64,000 bases of DNA, from the NCBI GenBank assembly GCA_038138625.1, contig JAYQEA010000002.1:1-64000 (forward strand). The letters run 5' to 3'. Shown in pieces: positions 26,332 to 35,094 of the stretch. A program made the position numbers and the translations under genes. The stretch is from JAQXDR01 sp038138625 (GTDB taxonomy: Bacteria; Pseudomonadota; Alphaproteobacteria; Rhodobacterales; Rhodobacteraceae). Below the pieces are notes generated by a model. The model saw only the letters and a program-made list of their open reading frames with translations. It was not told where the DNA came from and searched no databases. Positions within the stretch are counted from its first letter, which is position 1, and every line of letters starts with the position of its first letter.

Positions 26332-27339
26332 TTACCCGCCGGTGTGGCTCATGTGTCGTGACACGCGCCCATCGACAGTTTGCCGGGAATAGTCAAAATC
26401 ATGCCCTTTGGGCTTGCGTGCTATGGCCTCGCGGATGGCTTGTTCCAATGGGGCGTTATCATGCGGATGGTTGCGCAGTCCGGCGCGCAGATCTGCATTA
26501 TCTTCTTGGCCCAGACACATAAAAAGCTCACCCGTGCACGTGAGGCGCACTCTGTTGCAGCTTTCACAAAAATTATGGGTCAAAGGCGTAATAAACCCTA
26601 TTTTTTGGCCAGTCTGTTCTATCCGGACATAGCGCGCAGGCCCGCCCGTCCGCTCCGCCAGATCTGTCAGTGTGTAGTGTTCAGCCAATCGTGCGCGCAG
26701 GTCGCTGAGCTTCCAGTACTGGTCCAAGCGGTCTTCGTTTCCGATGTCCCCCATTGGCATGACCTCGATCCATGTCAGATCCATGTCTTCGCGTGCGCAC
26801 CACTCTGTCATCGGCAAAAGTTCGTCTTCGTTGAACCCCTTTAGTGCCACTGCGTTGATTTTGATCCTTAGTCCCGCCTTGCGTGCCGCATCGATCCCGC
26901 GCAGTACCTGTGGCAGTCTGCCCCATCGTGTGATGTCCGCGAATTTGCGGTCGTCCATTGTGTCCAGAGACACGTTGATACGTCGCACACCTGCGGCCGC
27001 CAGATCATCTGCAAAGCGTTCCAGCTGCGAGCCGTTTGTGGTCAGCGTCAATTCTTGCAAGTGACCTGCATCCAGATGGCGCGACATAGCCCGAAAAAAG
27101 GTCATTATATCGCGTCGAACCAGAGGCTCTCCGCCTGTAATACGAAGCTTTTGTACGCCCAGACCGATAAAGGTGGAACACATGCGATCCAGCTCCTCCA
27201 GTGTCAAAAGCTCTTTCTTGGGCAGAAAGGTCATATTTTCGGACATGCAATAGACACACCGAAAATCGCATCGGTCGGTGACCGAAACGCGAAGGTAGTC
27301 GATGGGACGCAGGAAGGGGTCAATCAAAGGAGCAGTCAT
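26332..27339 (-). CDS. moaA: GTP 3',8-cyclase MoaA
   Basis: A 335-residue radical-SAM enzyme. The N-terminal [4Fe-4S] cluster ligands are C24, C28 and C31 (CDFRCVYC), followed by a GGEPLVR SAM motif and the TIM-barrel core. The C-terminal second cluster has FCESCNRVRLTCTGELFMC, and the chain ends in the conserved double glycine (MSHTGG). It converts GTP to 3',8-cyclo-GTP, the first step of molybdenum cofactor synthesis. No other moa gene is adjacent, so the pathway is dispersed. Confidence 0.97.
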   Translation of the reverse strand: MTAPLIDPFLRPIDYLRVSVTDRCDFRCVYCMSENMTFLPKKELLTLEELDRMCSTFIGLGVQKLRITGGEPLVRRDIMTFFRAMSRHLDAGHLQELTLTTNGSQLERFADDLAAAGVRRINVSLDTMDDRKFADITRWGRLPQVLRGIDAARKAGLRIKINAVALKGFNEDELLPMTEWCAREDMDLTWIEVMPMGDIGNEDRLDQYWKLSDLRARLAEHYTLTDLAERTGGPARYVRIEQTGQKIGFITPLTHNFCESCNRVRLTCTGELFMCLGQEDNADLRAGLRNHPHDNAPLEQAIREAIARKPKGHDFDYSRQTVDGRVSRHMSHTGG

Positions 27340-27735
27340 CTGGACAACTTAGGTGTCAGTCCTGTCACAAGCAAGCGTGTGCTTTGGGCATATTTGGACT
27401 TGTTGACGCATCATGCGATAAAGAAGCTGTAGAACAGGTGTTTGCCCGTCCGTCTTGGCTGATGTTTGTGCGCAGCGACGGTGCCAAAGACTGCGCGCGG
27501 CCTCGTGCAGGGCAAGGGGGACATACCCGCACATTGTACAACCAGAAACGCGTGCGTGCGGACCGGATCGCGGTGAAACGGATCGCGTGGTCAAATTGCA
27601 ATCAAATTTTCATGTATTCGATTTGCGCATGTCGACAAAACGAGTTGTTGACACCTGAACTCTGTCAGACGCAAAGATCACGGCGGCCCGCGGATGACAC
27701 GGTCTGGACCGCAACAGGTTGGATCGGCGTTTTAG
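27340..27735. other. 396-bp region upstream of moaA, no supported gene
   Basis: The region lies between the moaA start and the glmU stop. Short open frames on both strands lack recognisable motifs. It should contain the moaA promoter and the 3' end of glmU transcription. I see no molybdenum-cofactor riboswitch that I can support by eye. Confidence 0.4.
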
Positions 27736-29091
27736 TCAGTCATTTGACTGACGCTTGGCGGCCTTACGTGATCGCAGTTTGTCCATCAAACGCTTTCCAA
27801 GCCCTTTTTTGTTTTCCTGTGCGCCCCGTGCCAGGGCCAGATCCCCCGCCGGAACATTGCGGGTGATGACTGATCCACTGGCGGTCAATGCCTGTTCTCC
27901 CACAGTGATCGGTGCAACCAGCATGGTATTGGATCCGATAAAGGCTCCGGCACCGACGGTCGTGCGATGTTTGAACACGCCATCATAGTTGCAGGTAATG
28001 GTCCCGGCCCCCAAATTTGCCCGAGCGCCGATATCGGCATCCCCCACATACGACAGGTGATTGATCTTTGCGCCCTCAGCGATCTGGGCATTCTTGATTT
28101 CCACAAAGTTGCCGACACGGGCGTCTTCTGAAATTTCGGCACCCGGTCTCAACCTTGCATAGGGGCCCACCACAGCACCACGGCTGACGTGGCATCCTTC
28201 CAAATGGCTGAACGCTCTGATTTTTGCTCCGCTTTCCACTGTGACCTCGGGGCCAAAGACAACGTTTGGTTCAATTTCGGCATCACGTCCAATCACTGTG
28301 TCATGGGCAAGATGAACGGTGTGTGCCGCCTGAAGCGTCACACCCGAGGTCAAAAGATCAGCCCGTGCGCGGTTTTGAAAGGCGGCCTCTGCTTCGGCCA
28401 GTTGGGCGCGTGAATTGATGCCGAGCGTTTCCGCTTCGTCGCACCTGACCGCGGTCGCTGATAGGCCCTTGCTTTGTGCAATGGCAATGATGTCCGTCAA
28501 ATAGTATTCGCCCGCTGCGTTGTCGTTTCCAACGGCGTCTATCAGATCAAACAGAACGGCAGCATCCGCTGCAATGACCCCAGAATTACAAAATGTCACG
28601 GCGCGCTCTTCTGCAGTGGCGTCTTTGAACTCCACAATCTTCAGCAGGTCTTTGCCGCTTGTGATCAATCTGCCGTATTTACCCGGATCGGCCGCTTCAA
28701 AGCCCAGGACAACGACGTCATGGGTGACGCGCGCCTCTGTCATCGCTTTAAGGGTTTCAGGCCGGATAAAGGGTGTGTCGCCGTATAGGACAATCACGTC
28801 TCCGTCAAAGCCGTCCAATTGCGCGCGCGCTTGTGCGACGGCATGCCCGGTGCCGAGCTGTTCTGACTGGTAGGCAACCCGCACGTCGGGATCGTACTTA
28901 CGAGCAGCAGCTGCTACCTGATCGCCGCCAAAGCCAGTGACGACAACACTGCGCTCCGGCTCAAGCCAGGCCCCCGCTTTCATAGCGTGAACAAGCATTG
29001 GAGCATGTGCAATGGAATGAAGAACCTTGGGCAGGTCAGAGTCCATGCGTGTGCCTTTTCCGGCGGCGAGTATTATCAATGCAGTGGCCAT
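27736..29091 (-). CDS. glmU: bifunctional UDP-N-acetylglucosamine pyrophosphorylase / GlcN-1-P acetyltransferase
   Basis: A 451-residue protein of the usual length. The N-terminal nucleotidyltransferase domain has LAAGKGTRMDSDLPKVLH (residues about 7-24), YQSEQLGTGHAV and YGDTPFI. The C-terminal left-handed beta-helix shows hexapeptide repeats (IGRDAEIEPNVVFGPEVTV), FVEIKNAQIAEG, NHLSYVGDADIG and NLGAGTITCNYDG. It makes UDP-GlcNAc for peptidoglycan and lipid A, which ties in with the mur genes further along. It is transcribed away from the phosphatase gene, with a 71-bp shared promoter region. Confidence 0.97.
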   Translation of the reverse strand: MATALIILAAGKGTRMDSDLPKVLHSIAHAPMLVHAMKAGAWLEPERSVVVTGFGGDQVAAAARKYDPDVRVAYQSEQLGTGHAVAQARAQLDGFDGDVIVLYGDTPFIRPETLKAMTEARVTHDVVVLGFEAADPGKYGRLITSGKDLLKIVEFKDATAEERAVTFCNSGVIAADAAVLFDLIDAVGNDNAAGEYYLTDIIAIAQSKGLSATAVRCDEAETLGINSRAQLAEAEAAFQNRARADLLTSGVTLQAAHTVHLAHDTVIGRDAEIEPNVVFGPEVTVESGAKIRAFSHLEGCHVSRGAVVGPYARLRPGAEISEDARVGNFVEIKNAQIAEGAKINHLSYVGDADIGARANLGAGTITCNYDGVFKHRTTVGAGAFIGSNTMLVAPITVGEQALTASGSVITRNVPAGDLALARGAQENKKGLGKRLMDKLRSRKAAKRQSND

Positions 29092-29162
29092 GTCTGAAAT
29101 CTCTTTGATGTTTGGTTGCTGTTCTATTACCGACCTAGCAGGCAGAACGAAAGGCGGTGCGG

Positions 29163-29825
29163 GTGCGAACGGTTATCTTTGATTTGGATGGAACTTTGGT
29201 GGATACCAGCGGTGATCTTATCGCAGCTGCAAATCGTGCGTTTGCACAGATGGGCCATGACGTGGTTTTGGATCCTGAAACAGACGCTGGAACCGCCCTT
29301 CGTGGGGGGCGCGCGATGTTGCGATTGGGGTTGGAACGTCTTGGGCAGAGTGATGAGGCAGAGGTAGATAGAGGTTATCCCGTCCTCTTGGATGCCTATG
29401 AAAATGATCTCAGCCGGCGCAGTTATCTTTATCCCGGGGCCATGCAAGCCGTCAGCGCACTGCAGTCTGCGGGTTTTGCAGTTGGCATTTGTACAAACAA
29501 GCCCGAACGAATGGCGCATCAACTCTTTGTGGATCTCGGGATACGTGATGCGTTTGCATCGCTTGTGGGTGCCGATACTCTGCCAGTCTGCAAACCTGAC
29601 CCCAAGCCATTGGCGGAAGCTGTGCGCAGGGCAGGCGGCGACCCGGCGCGGTGCCTTTTGGTCGGCGACACAGAAACGGACCGCAAAACGTCAGCAGCCC
29701 TCGGGGTGCCATCTGTTTTGGTGACATTTTCACCAGCAGGACAATCCGTCGCTGCTTTGCAACCCGATGCTCTGCTCCATGATTTTGCGGATCTTCCACG
29801 GCTTGCCGATCAACTTTTGCCGTAA
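29163..29825 (+). CDS. gph: phosphoglycolate phosphatase-like HAD hydrolase
   Basis: The product is about 220 residues. HAD motif I is VIFDLDGTLVDT (nucleophile and acid aspartates), motif II is the CTNKPE block, motif III is the lysine in VCKPDPKPL, and motif IV is LLVGDTETDRKTS. The cap is of the Gph type. It removes phosphate from 2-phosphoglycolate formed by DNA repair or photorespiration-like reactions. The GTG at 29163 has AAGG eight bases upstream and gives the family's usual M-R-T-V-I-F-D start; a GTG two codons earlier is also possible. Confidence 0.88.
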   Translation: MRTVIFDLDGTLVDTSGDLIAAANRAFAQMGHDVVLDPETDAGTALRGGRAMLRLGLERLGQSDEAEVDRGYPVLLDAYENDLSRRSYLYPGAMQAVSALQSAGFAVGICTNKPERMAHQLFVDLGIRDAFASLVGADTLPVCKPDPKPLAEAVRRAGGDPARCLLVGDTETDRKTSAALGVPSVLVTFSPAGQSVAALQPDALLHDFADLPRLADQLLP

Positions 29826-29874
29826 TGCTTTTGTGCCATTGACGTGACCGTCCGCTCAGGTCACGGTGCCGCCC

Positions 29875-31068
29875 ATGACAGAGGTTTTTTCAGGTAGTTT
29901 CACGCAGCAAGAACCGATTCCAGAAGCTGGAATTGAAGCAGCGCTCACGGTTTTGCGTTCGGGACGGCTGCATCGTTATAACACGGCCCCAGACGAAGTG
30001 GCCGAGGTCGCGCAGCTAGAGACAGAGTTCGCCGCAGTTCTCGGCGCGCGCTTTTGTGTGGCGGTCGCGTCCGGCGGATACGCTATGGGGTGTGCCTTGC
30101 GCGCGATCGGGGTTCAGCCCGGCGATGATGTGCTGACAAATGTTTTCACGCTTGCGCCGGTCCCCGGGGCCATTGCCGCCGTCGGCGCGCAACCGATATT
30201 TGTCGGTGTCACGGAAACACTGACCATTGATCTTGACGATCTTGAAGCCAAAGCATCAAAGGCAAAGGTGTTGGTTCTCAGCCACATGCGCGGGCATTTG
30301 TGCGATATGGAGCGCCTGATGCAGATTTGTGACGCCGCTGGTGTCACGGTGATTGAGGATTGTGCTCATACAATGGGTGCATCCTGGCGTGGCAAAGCGT
30401 CGGGAACATGGGGGGCCTTGGGCTGCTTTTCAACCCAGACCTACAAACACATCAATTCCGGCGAAGGGGGATTTCTGGTCACAGATGATCCACAAATTGC
30501 AGCCCGCGCTGTGATGCTTTCCGGATCTTATAGGTTGTTTGACCGGCATGGCGCCGCGCCCGGTCCTGAGCAGTTCGCCGATATCAAATACACCACGCCA
30601 AATGTTTCGGGACGTATGGACAACCTACGTGCCGCGATCTTGCGTCCTCAGCTTGCAGATCTGGAAACACAGGCAAAGCGCTGGAACGATCGGTACCGCA
30701 GATTGGATCTTGCGCTGCGAGACACTCCCGGTCTGACGCGCATAGTACGCCCTGAAGAGGAGAGCTTTGTGGGGTCGTCTTTGCAGTTTCTGCTTCTTGA
30801 CTGGAGTGACGCTGCCATATCCGAGGTTGTAAAACGCTGTGCCGCGCGCGGGGTTGAGTTAAAGTGGTTCGGCGGCGCCGAACCTGTCGGGTTTACGTCG
30901 CGGTATGACAGCTGGCGTTACGCCGAAAGTGACTCCATGCCTGTGAGTGACAGGATTTTGCGTGGTATTCTGGATATCCGGCTTCCCCTGACATTCTCGC
31001 TCGAGGATTGCGACACGATCGGTCGTATCATCCGCGCCGAAGTTGGCGCGGTATTTCAGGCCGGATAG
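29875..31068 (+). CDS. DegT/DnrJ/EryC1/StrS-family aminotransferase
   Basis: The product is 397 residues from ATG 29875. Fold-type I sugar-aminotransferase marks are VASGGYAMGCALRAIG, GDDVLTNVFTLAPVPGAIAAVGA, VLVLSHMRGHLCDME, VIEDCAHTMGASW and the PLP lysine in YKHINSGEGGFLVTDD (about residue 205). Members transaminate nucleotide-linked keto-sugars or act in secondary pathways. No sugar-nucleotide gene is adjacent, so the substrate cannot be inferred. The 3' end overlaps the convergent ribD gene by 13 bp. Confidence 0.88.
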   Translation: MTEVFSGSFTQQEPIPEAGIEAALTVLRSGRLHRYNTAPDEVAEVAQLETEFAAVLGARFCVAVASGGYAMGCALRAIGVQPGDDVLTNVFTLAPVPGAIAAVGAQPIFVGVTETLTIDLDDLEAKASKAKVLVLSHMRGHLCDMERLMQICDAAGVTVIEDCAHTMGASWRGKASGTWGALGCFSTQTYKHINSGEGGFLVTDDPQIAARAVMLSGSYRLFDRHGAAPGPEQFADIKYTTPNVSGRMDNLRAAILRPQLADLETQAKRWNDRYRRLDLALRDTPGLTRIVRPEEESFVGSSLQFLLLDWSDAAISEVVKRCAARGVELKWFGGAEPVGFTSRYDSWRYAESDSMPVSDRILRGILDIRLPLTFSLEDCDTIGRIIRAEVGAVFQAG

Positions 31069-32141
31069 TCAGAACGACGCCATCTATGTAGGACGTCTGC
31101 GCCGATGGGACGTGTTTCCAGAAGGTTGAACCGCGTGGCCTGTGGCAGTTCTGGTATGTTGAGCGCTCCAAGCGCCGGACGGCCATCGCTTCCAAGGGCA
31201 AGGCCAGCGGTATATCCCACCAACTCATCAACCAATCCGTTTTGCAACAAACTGGCAGCCAGTTGACCACCGCCTTCGCAATAGATGCGGTTCAGTCCGG
31301 CATTGGCCAACGCGCGCAAAACATTGGCGGGCGATGTGGTCTCGACAGGTAGACGCTTTGCGCCAACGCTGTCCCAATAGTGGGCAGCGTCGATCGATGC
31401 GGGGCCATGCACCAGCCAGACCGGTGTTTGTCCAGCCGTTTCGGCAAGTATGCTCTTTTGTGGCAGGTCTAACGCCGATGACACGACCACACGCACGGGC
31501 TGCCTTACTGTCCCGAACCCACGTACCGTCAACGATGGATCATCCGCGCGTGCTGTTCCTGCGCCAACCATCACCGCATCATGGCGCAATCGCTCTCCGT
31601 GTACGTGATGGCGCGCTGTTGGTCCGGTGATCCATTGGCTTTCGCCAGTTGCGGTGGCGATCCGGCCATCAAAACTGCTTGCCAACTTTACGGTGACCCA
31701 GGGTCTCTTCTTCGTCACCCGCAAAAAGAAACCTGCATGCGCCCATTTTGCAAGGTCTTCGCAGATACCAGTGGTCACGCTTATGCCGGCGTCACGTAAC
31801 ATAGCAATTCCGCGCCCTGCGACGCGGGGGTCGGGATCAACCGTGGCGATGACCACGCGGGCAACGCGCGCTTTGATCAGGGTGCTGGCACAGGGAGGAG
31901 TCTTGCCGGTGTGCGCACATGGCTCCAGCGTGACGTAGACGGTTGCGCCTTCGGTGGCGCTTTTTGCCATCTTCAACGCTTGTGGCTCGGCATGAGGTCG
32001 GCCACCGGGGGCGGTCCAGCCACGTCCGACAATACGACTTTTTTGAACAATCACACAGCCAACCGCCGGGTTGGGCCAGCATTGCCCCATTCCCCGCCGA
32101 CCCAATGCCAAGGCGTGGGCCATGTGCTGTTCGTCGGTCAC
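31056..32141 (-). CDS. ribD: bifunctional riboflavin biosynthesis deaminase/reductase RibD
   Basis: The product is 361 residues. The N-terminal cytidine-deaminase-like zinc domain has WPNPAVGCVIV, GRPHAEPQAL (ligand histidine and proton-shuttle glutamate at about 50-52) and LEPCAHTGKTPPC (cysteine ligands). The C-terminal reductase domain starts at RPWVTVKLASSFDGRIA and includes SQWITG, DAVMVGAGTARADDP and IYCEGGGQLAASLL. It carries out the second and third steps of riboflavin synthesis. Its start overlaps the nrdR stop by four bases, the conserved nrdR-ribD pairing of alphaproteobacteria. Confidence 0.96.
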   Translation of the reverse strand: MTDEQHMAHALALGRRGMGQCWPNPAVGCVIVQKSRIVGRGWTAPGGRPHAEPQALKMAKSATEGATVYVTLEPCAHTGKTPPCASTLIKARVARVVIATVDPDPRVAGRGIAMLRDAGISVTTGICEDLAKWAHAGFFLRVTKKRPWVTVKLASSFDGRIATATGESQWITGPTARHHVHGERLRHDAVMVGAGTARADDPSLTVRGFGTVRQPVRVVVSSALDLPQKSILAETAGQTPVWLVHGPASIDAAHYWDSVGAKRLPVETTSPANVLRALANAGLNRIYCEGGGQLAASLLQNGLVDELVGYTAGLALGSDGRPALGALNIPELPQATRFNLLETRPIGADVLHRWRRSDYPA

Positions 32142-32602
32142 TTGTCTGTCGGGCTGGGGCGCAGTTCGCTAACGAAATCTTCAAAATCGTCAGCGGCCTG
32201 AAAGTTCTTGTAGACACTGGCAAACCGCACATAAGCCACAGTATCAATGCGCGCCAATGTCTCCATCACAATGGCGCCGATCTGTTTACTGTCCAAGTCA
32301 GTCTCGCCCATGCTTTCGAGGCGTCTCACAATACCAGAAATCATTTGATCCACGCGCTCGGGGTCAATGGGTCGTTTTTGCAGGGCAATGCGGATGGATC
32401 TTTCCAGTTTGTCACGGTCAAAGGTTTCGCGGCGCCCGCTTGCTTTCACCACCACCAGATCGCGCAATTGAACACGCTCGTAGGTCGTGAACCGTCCACC
32501 GCAAGACGGGCAGAACCTGCGCCGGCGGATCGAGACGTGATCTTCGGCAGGACGCGAGTCTTTGACCTGCGTGTCAATGTTTCCGCAAAATGGGCAGCGC
32601 AT
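32138..32602 (-). CDS. nrdR: transcriptional repressor NrdR
   Basis: The product is 154 residues. The N-terminal zinc ribbon has MRCPFCGN and RRRRFCPSCGGRFTTYERV. An ATP-cone domain follows (VVVKASGRRETFDRDKLERSIRIAL to about residue 140). NrdR senses the ATP/dATP ratio and represses ribonucleotide reductase genes through paired NrdR boxes. It is the first gene of the nrdR-ribD unit. No NrdR box was recognised in this window. Confidence 0.97.
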   Translation of the reverse strand: MRCPFCGNIDTQVKDSRPAEDHVSIRRRRFCPSCGGRFTTYERVQLRDLVVVKASGRRETFDRDKLERSIRIALQKRPIDPERVDQMISGIVRRLESMGETDLDSKQIGAIVMETLARIDTVAYVRFASVYKNFQAADDFEDFVSELRPSPTDK

Positions 32603-33268
32603 TAGGAACCCTCTGTGTTATGTGGCACTCTAGCGGCCAAGGTCTATCCAACTACCGTCAGTATAGGATATAGACCACCGGTTGGGTAGTCATGTTTTAC
32701 AGCCCCAATATGCAGCTTTTGACTTCAAAAGTATTTTGGGAATTCATGGTCCCAAAGTGCACTTTACCCGTTTCATCCGTAAAATAAGCGTAAGAACACG
32801 TATTTTGGGCCGAAAGTGGTTTCTTTAAATTAATTTGTGGGATTTTATGGGATTTTATGTAAGGTATATATATAGTGATTTATCTAGCTATAATGCCAAT
32901 ATTTAGTGATTTGACTACTGTTAACTGAAAATATCTACAAATATCAGGATGTTTCAGGCATCCTATAAATAGAAATTTATCAAATTTTTCTTGATTTCCA
33001 TAAATTCCCATGGCATCCATTAAATGTCGATGAATTGCGGGCAGCACGAGGTCGCACCACCTCTGCCGAATTCCACAAAAAAAAGAAACAGAGCAGGTTT
33101 CATACAGGCGCTCGCTTTCATCGTTGATAGGATCCGGCGTATGGGCTCGTACATCCCCCAAGGCGCATACGTTCGGAGACCTCCCGCTAAGCGGGGCTAA
33201 AGCGGCGGGGCGATCAGTGGCAGCAGATCGGTCCGCCGCAGCCATTTCGGGGGTGGAGGACGATTGAC
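32603..33268 (+). promoter_or_regulatory. AT-rich 666-bp leader and promoter region of the mraZ-mur cluster
   Basis: The stretch separates divergent nrdR and mraZ. Positions about 32690-33000 are strikingly AT-rich compared with the flanks. A perfect TATAAT lies at 32889-32894, downstream of the MraZ-type repeat; no good -35 element sits 17 bp upstream. Toward mraZ the sequence becomes GC-rich with short inverted repeats (for example CCCGC-TAA-GCGGG near 33184-33196). No protein gene or RNase P RNA is visible. The long distance from the operator to mraZ implies either a leader RNA of more than 350 nt or a second promoter nearer the gene. Confidence 0.6.
32838..32862 (+). promoter_or_regulatory. 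candidate MraZ operator: three direct repeats at 10-bp spacing
   Basis: TGGGA at 32838-32842, TGGGA at 32848-32852 and TGTAA at 32858-32862 are separated by identical TTTTA spacers, so repeats occur exactly every 10 bp. Escherichia coli MraZ binds TGGGN repeats separated by 5 bp in its own promoter. A weaker pair, TGGGA at 32737-32741 and TGGTC at 32747-32751, lies about 100 bp upstream with the same spacing. MraZ control of this cluster is inferred from these repeats and the adjacent mraZ gene. Confidence 0.65.
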
Positions 33269-33772
33269 GTGGGGCTGAGCTTTCGCGGAGAATTCAGCCA
33301 AAAGGTTGACAGCAAGGGTCGCATGTCGATCCCCGCTGATTTTCGTCGCGTTTTGGAGGCCGGTGATCCCAACTGTCCGGAAACACCCCATCCACGGCTG
33401 GTTGTTCTGTATGGCCCCCACCTTAAAAACTGCTTGCACGTCTACACCATCGACGACATGGCCGAAATCGAAGCTGGCATCCGCCGATTGCCGCGTGGGT
33501 CTGATGCGCGTAAGCGGGCCAGTCGTATGATTCTCGGCAAAAGCTGGGAAACGGATGTTGATCGTGACGGCCGTATTGTGCTGCCCAAAGACCTGCGCTT
33601 GCAGATTGGTCTTGAGGCCGAGGTTCGTATGGTCGCCATGGGCGATTATTTCGAAATCTGGAGCGCTGAGACCTATAGCGCTGTCGAAGAGGCTGAAATG
33701 TCAGCGTATCTTGAGACGGTGGACGATAATTTCGATCCGCTGACGCTTATCCCTACAGTACCTGCGGAATAA
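33269..33772 (+). CDS. mraZ: MraZ, division/cell-wall cluster transcriptional regulator
   Basis: A 167-residue protein with two AbrB-like SpoVT/MraZ domains: FRGEFSQKVDSKGRMSIPADFR (about 5-26) and WETDVDRDGRIVLPKDLR (about 91-108). The paired DxKGR/DxxGR motifs form the DNA-binding surface of the ring-shaped oligomer. The GTG start follows GTGGAGGA at good spacing. It is the first gene of the dcw cluster, three bases before rsmH. It probably represses its own operon through the upstream TGGGA repeats. Confidence 0.95.
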   Translation: MGLSFRGEFSQKVDSKGRMSIPADFRRVLEAGDPNCPETPHPRLVVLYGPHLKNCLHVYTIDDMAEIEAGIRRLPRGSDARKRASRMILGKSWETDVDRDGRIVLPKDLRLQIGLEAEVRMVAMGDYFEIWSAETYSAVEEAEMSAYLETVDDNFDPLTLIPTVPAE

Positions 33773-33775
33773 CGC

Positions 33776-34741
33776 GTGTCAGGGGGATCACCACATATCC
33801 CTGTATTACTAGATCCGCTGCTGGCGGCTGTTGCGCCGGTGTCCGGAACTTGGGTGGACGGCACCTTTGGCGCCGGTGGTTATACAAAAGGGTTGTTATC
33901 GGCCGGTGCGGGCCATGTCATCGGAATTGATCGTGATCCGTTGGCCCATCAGATGGCCGCAGATTGGATTGATGAACGCATTACCCTGATAGAAGCCAAT
34001 TTTTCCGATATGGACAAAATTGCTCCGGCTGTGGATGGCGTGGTTTTGGATTTGGGTGTGTCATCCATGCAGCTTGATTTGGCAGATCGCGGATTTTCCT
34101 TTCAAAAAGATGGCCCCTTGGACATGCGCATGGGGCAGGATGGACCGACAGCCGCAGACCTTGTAAACACTGCAATGGAAAGCGAGCTCGCTGATATTTT
34201 GTATATATATGGCGAAGAGCGCGCGTCGCGCCGCATAGCCCGCGCGATTGTGGCGGCTCGTACCGTATCTGCATTGAAGACGACCCTGCAATTGGCCGAG
34301 ATTGTATCAGGGTGTTTGCCACGCCCAAAGCCCGGTCAAACGCATCCTGCAACGCGCAGTTTTCAGGCCTTGCGCATCGCTGTGAATGATGAATACGGCG
34401 CGCTGCACAAAGGTCTGATGGCCGCAGAAAAAGCGTTGGTCGCCGGCGGCAAGTTGGCTGTCGTGACATTTCATTCGGTGGAAGACCGTATGGTTAAACG
34501 GTTTCTACAGTCCCGTGCGGGCGCAACAGGCAGGGGAAGCCGTCATGCTCCGGAAATCCAGCACACCCTGCCGCGGTTTGACCTGACACCGCGCAAAGCG
34601 ATTTCACCTGATGCTGTTGAGTTGGCTGCAAACCCAAGGTCGCGCTCGGCCAAACTGCGGGTCGCGACACGCACGGATGCTGCATCGGGTGACATTGCGC
34701 CCCGTGAGATTGCGATGCCAACGCTGAAAGGAGACCAATGA
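33776..34741 (+). CDS. rsmH: 16S rRNA (cytosine(1402)-N4)-methyltransferase RsmH
   Basis: A 321-residue SAM methyltransferase (formerly MraW). Motifs are HIPVLLDPLLAAV, DGTFGAGGYTKGLL (SAM loop), VIGIDRDPLA, VLDLGVSSMQLD, RGFSFQKDGPLDMRM, ERASRRIARAIV, TRSFQALRIAVNDE and VTFHSVEDRMVKRF. It methylates N4 of C1402 in 16S rRNA. It starts at a GTG immediately after mraZ; its stop overlaps the ftsL start. Confidence 0.97.
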   Translation: MSGGSPHIPVLLDPLLAAVAPVSGTWVDGTFGAGGYTKGLLSAGAGHVIGIDRDPLAHQMAADWIDERITLIEANFSDMDKIAPAVDGVVLDLGVSSMQLDLADRGFSFQKDGPLDMRMGQDGPTAADLVNTAMESELADILYIYGEERASRRIARAIVAARTVSALKTTLQLAEIVSGCLPRPKPGQTHPATRSFQALRIAVNDEYGALHKGLMAAEKALVAGGKLAVVTFHSVEDRMVKRFLQSRAGATGRGSRHAPEIQHTLPRFDLTPRKAISPDAVELAANPRSRSAKLRVATRTDAASGDIAPREIAMPTLKGDQ

Positions 34742-35094
34742 TGCGTTTTGTGATCCATGCAGTTGCTTTTTTGGTCGTGATCGGTTTGGGGTTTTGGGCA
34801 TACCACGAAAATTACAAGACCCAGGCCGCATTGGCCAAGACTGAAAGCTTTGATCTACGTATTTCCAACGCGCATACGCGGCTTTCTGTTTTGCGGGCAG
34901 AGTGGGCATATCTGAACCGACCAGACCGTCTTCGTAATCTGGTCGAGATGAACTATGACCGGTTGGAATTGATGCCTTTGAATTATCGACAGTTTCACGA
35001 TCTGGATGGCGCGCGGCCTTTGCCGTATCCGGCCGGGCGCAACATCGGGGTAGAGCAGGCCGTAGAAGTGTCCCGCGCGGAGACCACCCCATGA
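34738..35094 (+). CDS. ftsL: cell division protein FtsL
   Basis: A 118-residue bitopic membrane protein. A short cytoplasmic start is followed by one transmembrane segment (about 5-22) and a periplasmic leucine-zipper-like coiled coil (about 25-75, containing LRISNAHTRLSVLRAEWAYLNRPDRL). It forms the FtsQLB complex that activates septal synthesis by FtsWI. It is recognised by position and topology more than sequence. It overlaps rsmH and ftsI by four bases each. Confidence 0.88.
   Translation: MMRFVIHAVAFLVVIGLGFWAYHENYKTQAALAKTESFDLRISNAHTRLSVLRAEWAYLNRPDRLRNLVEMNYDRLELMPLNYRQFHDLDGARPLPYPAGRNIGVEQAVEVSRAETTP

Noticed and set aside
27384..27866. 160-codon open frame on the plus strand between moaA and glmU
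   Set aside because: It runs into the 3' end of glmU on the opposite strand and shows no domain or codon pattern of a real gene.
32880..33245. 121-codon minus-strand frame in the mraZ leader
   Set aside because: It spans both the AT-rich and GC-rich parts with abruptly changing composition and has no motif.
32603..33268. RNase P RNA gene upstream of mraZ
   Set aside because: I considered it because noncoding RNAs can sit near this cluster, but the conserved GAAAGTCCGGGCTCC-type core is absent.
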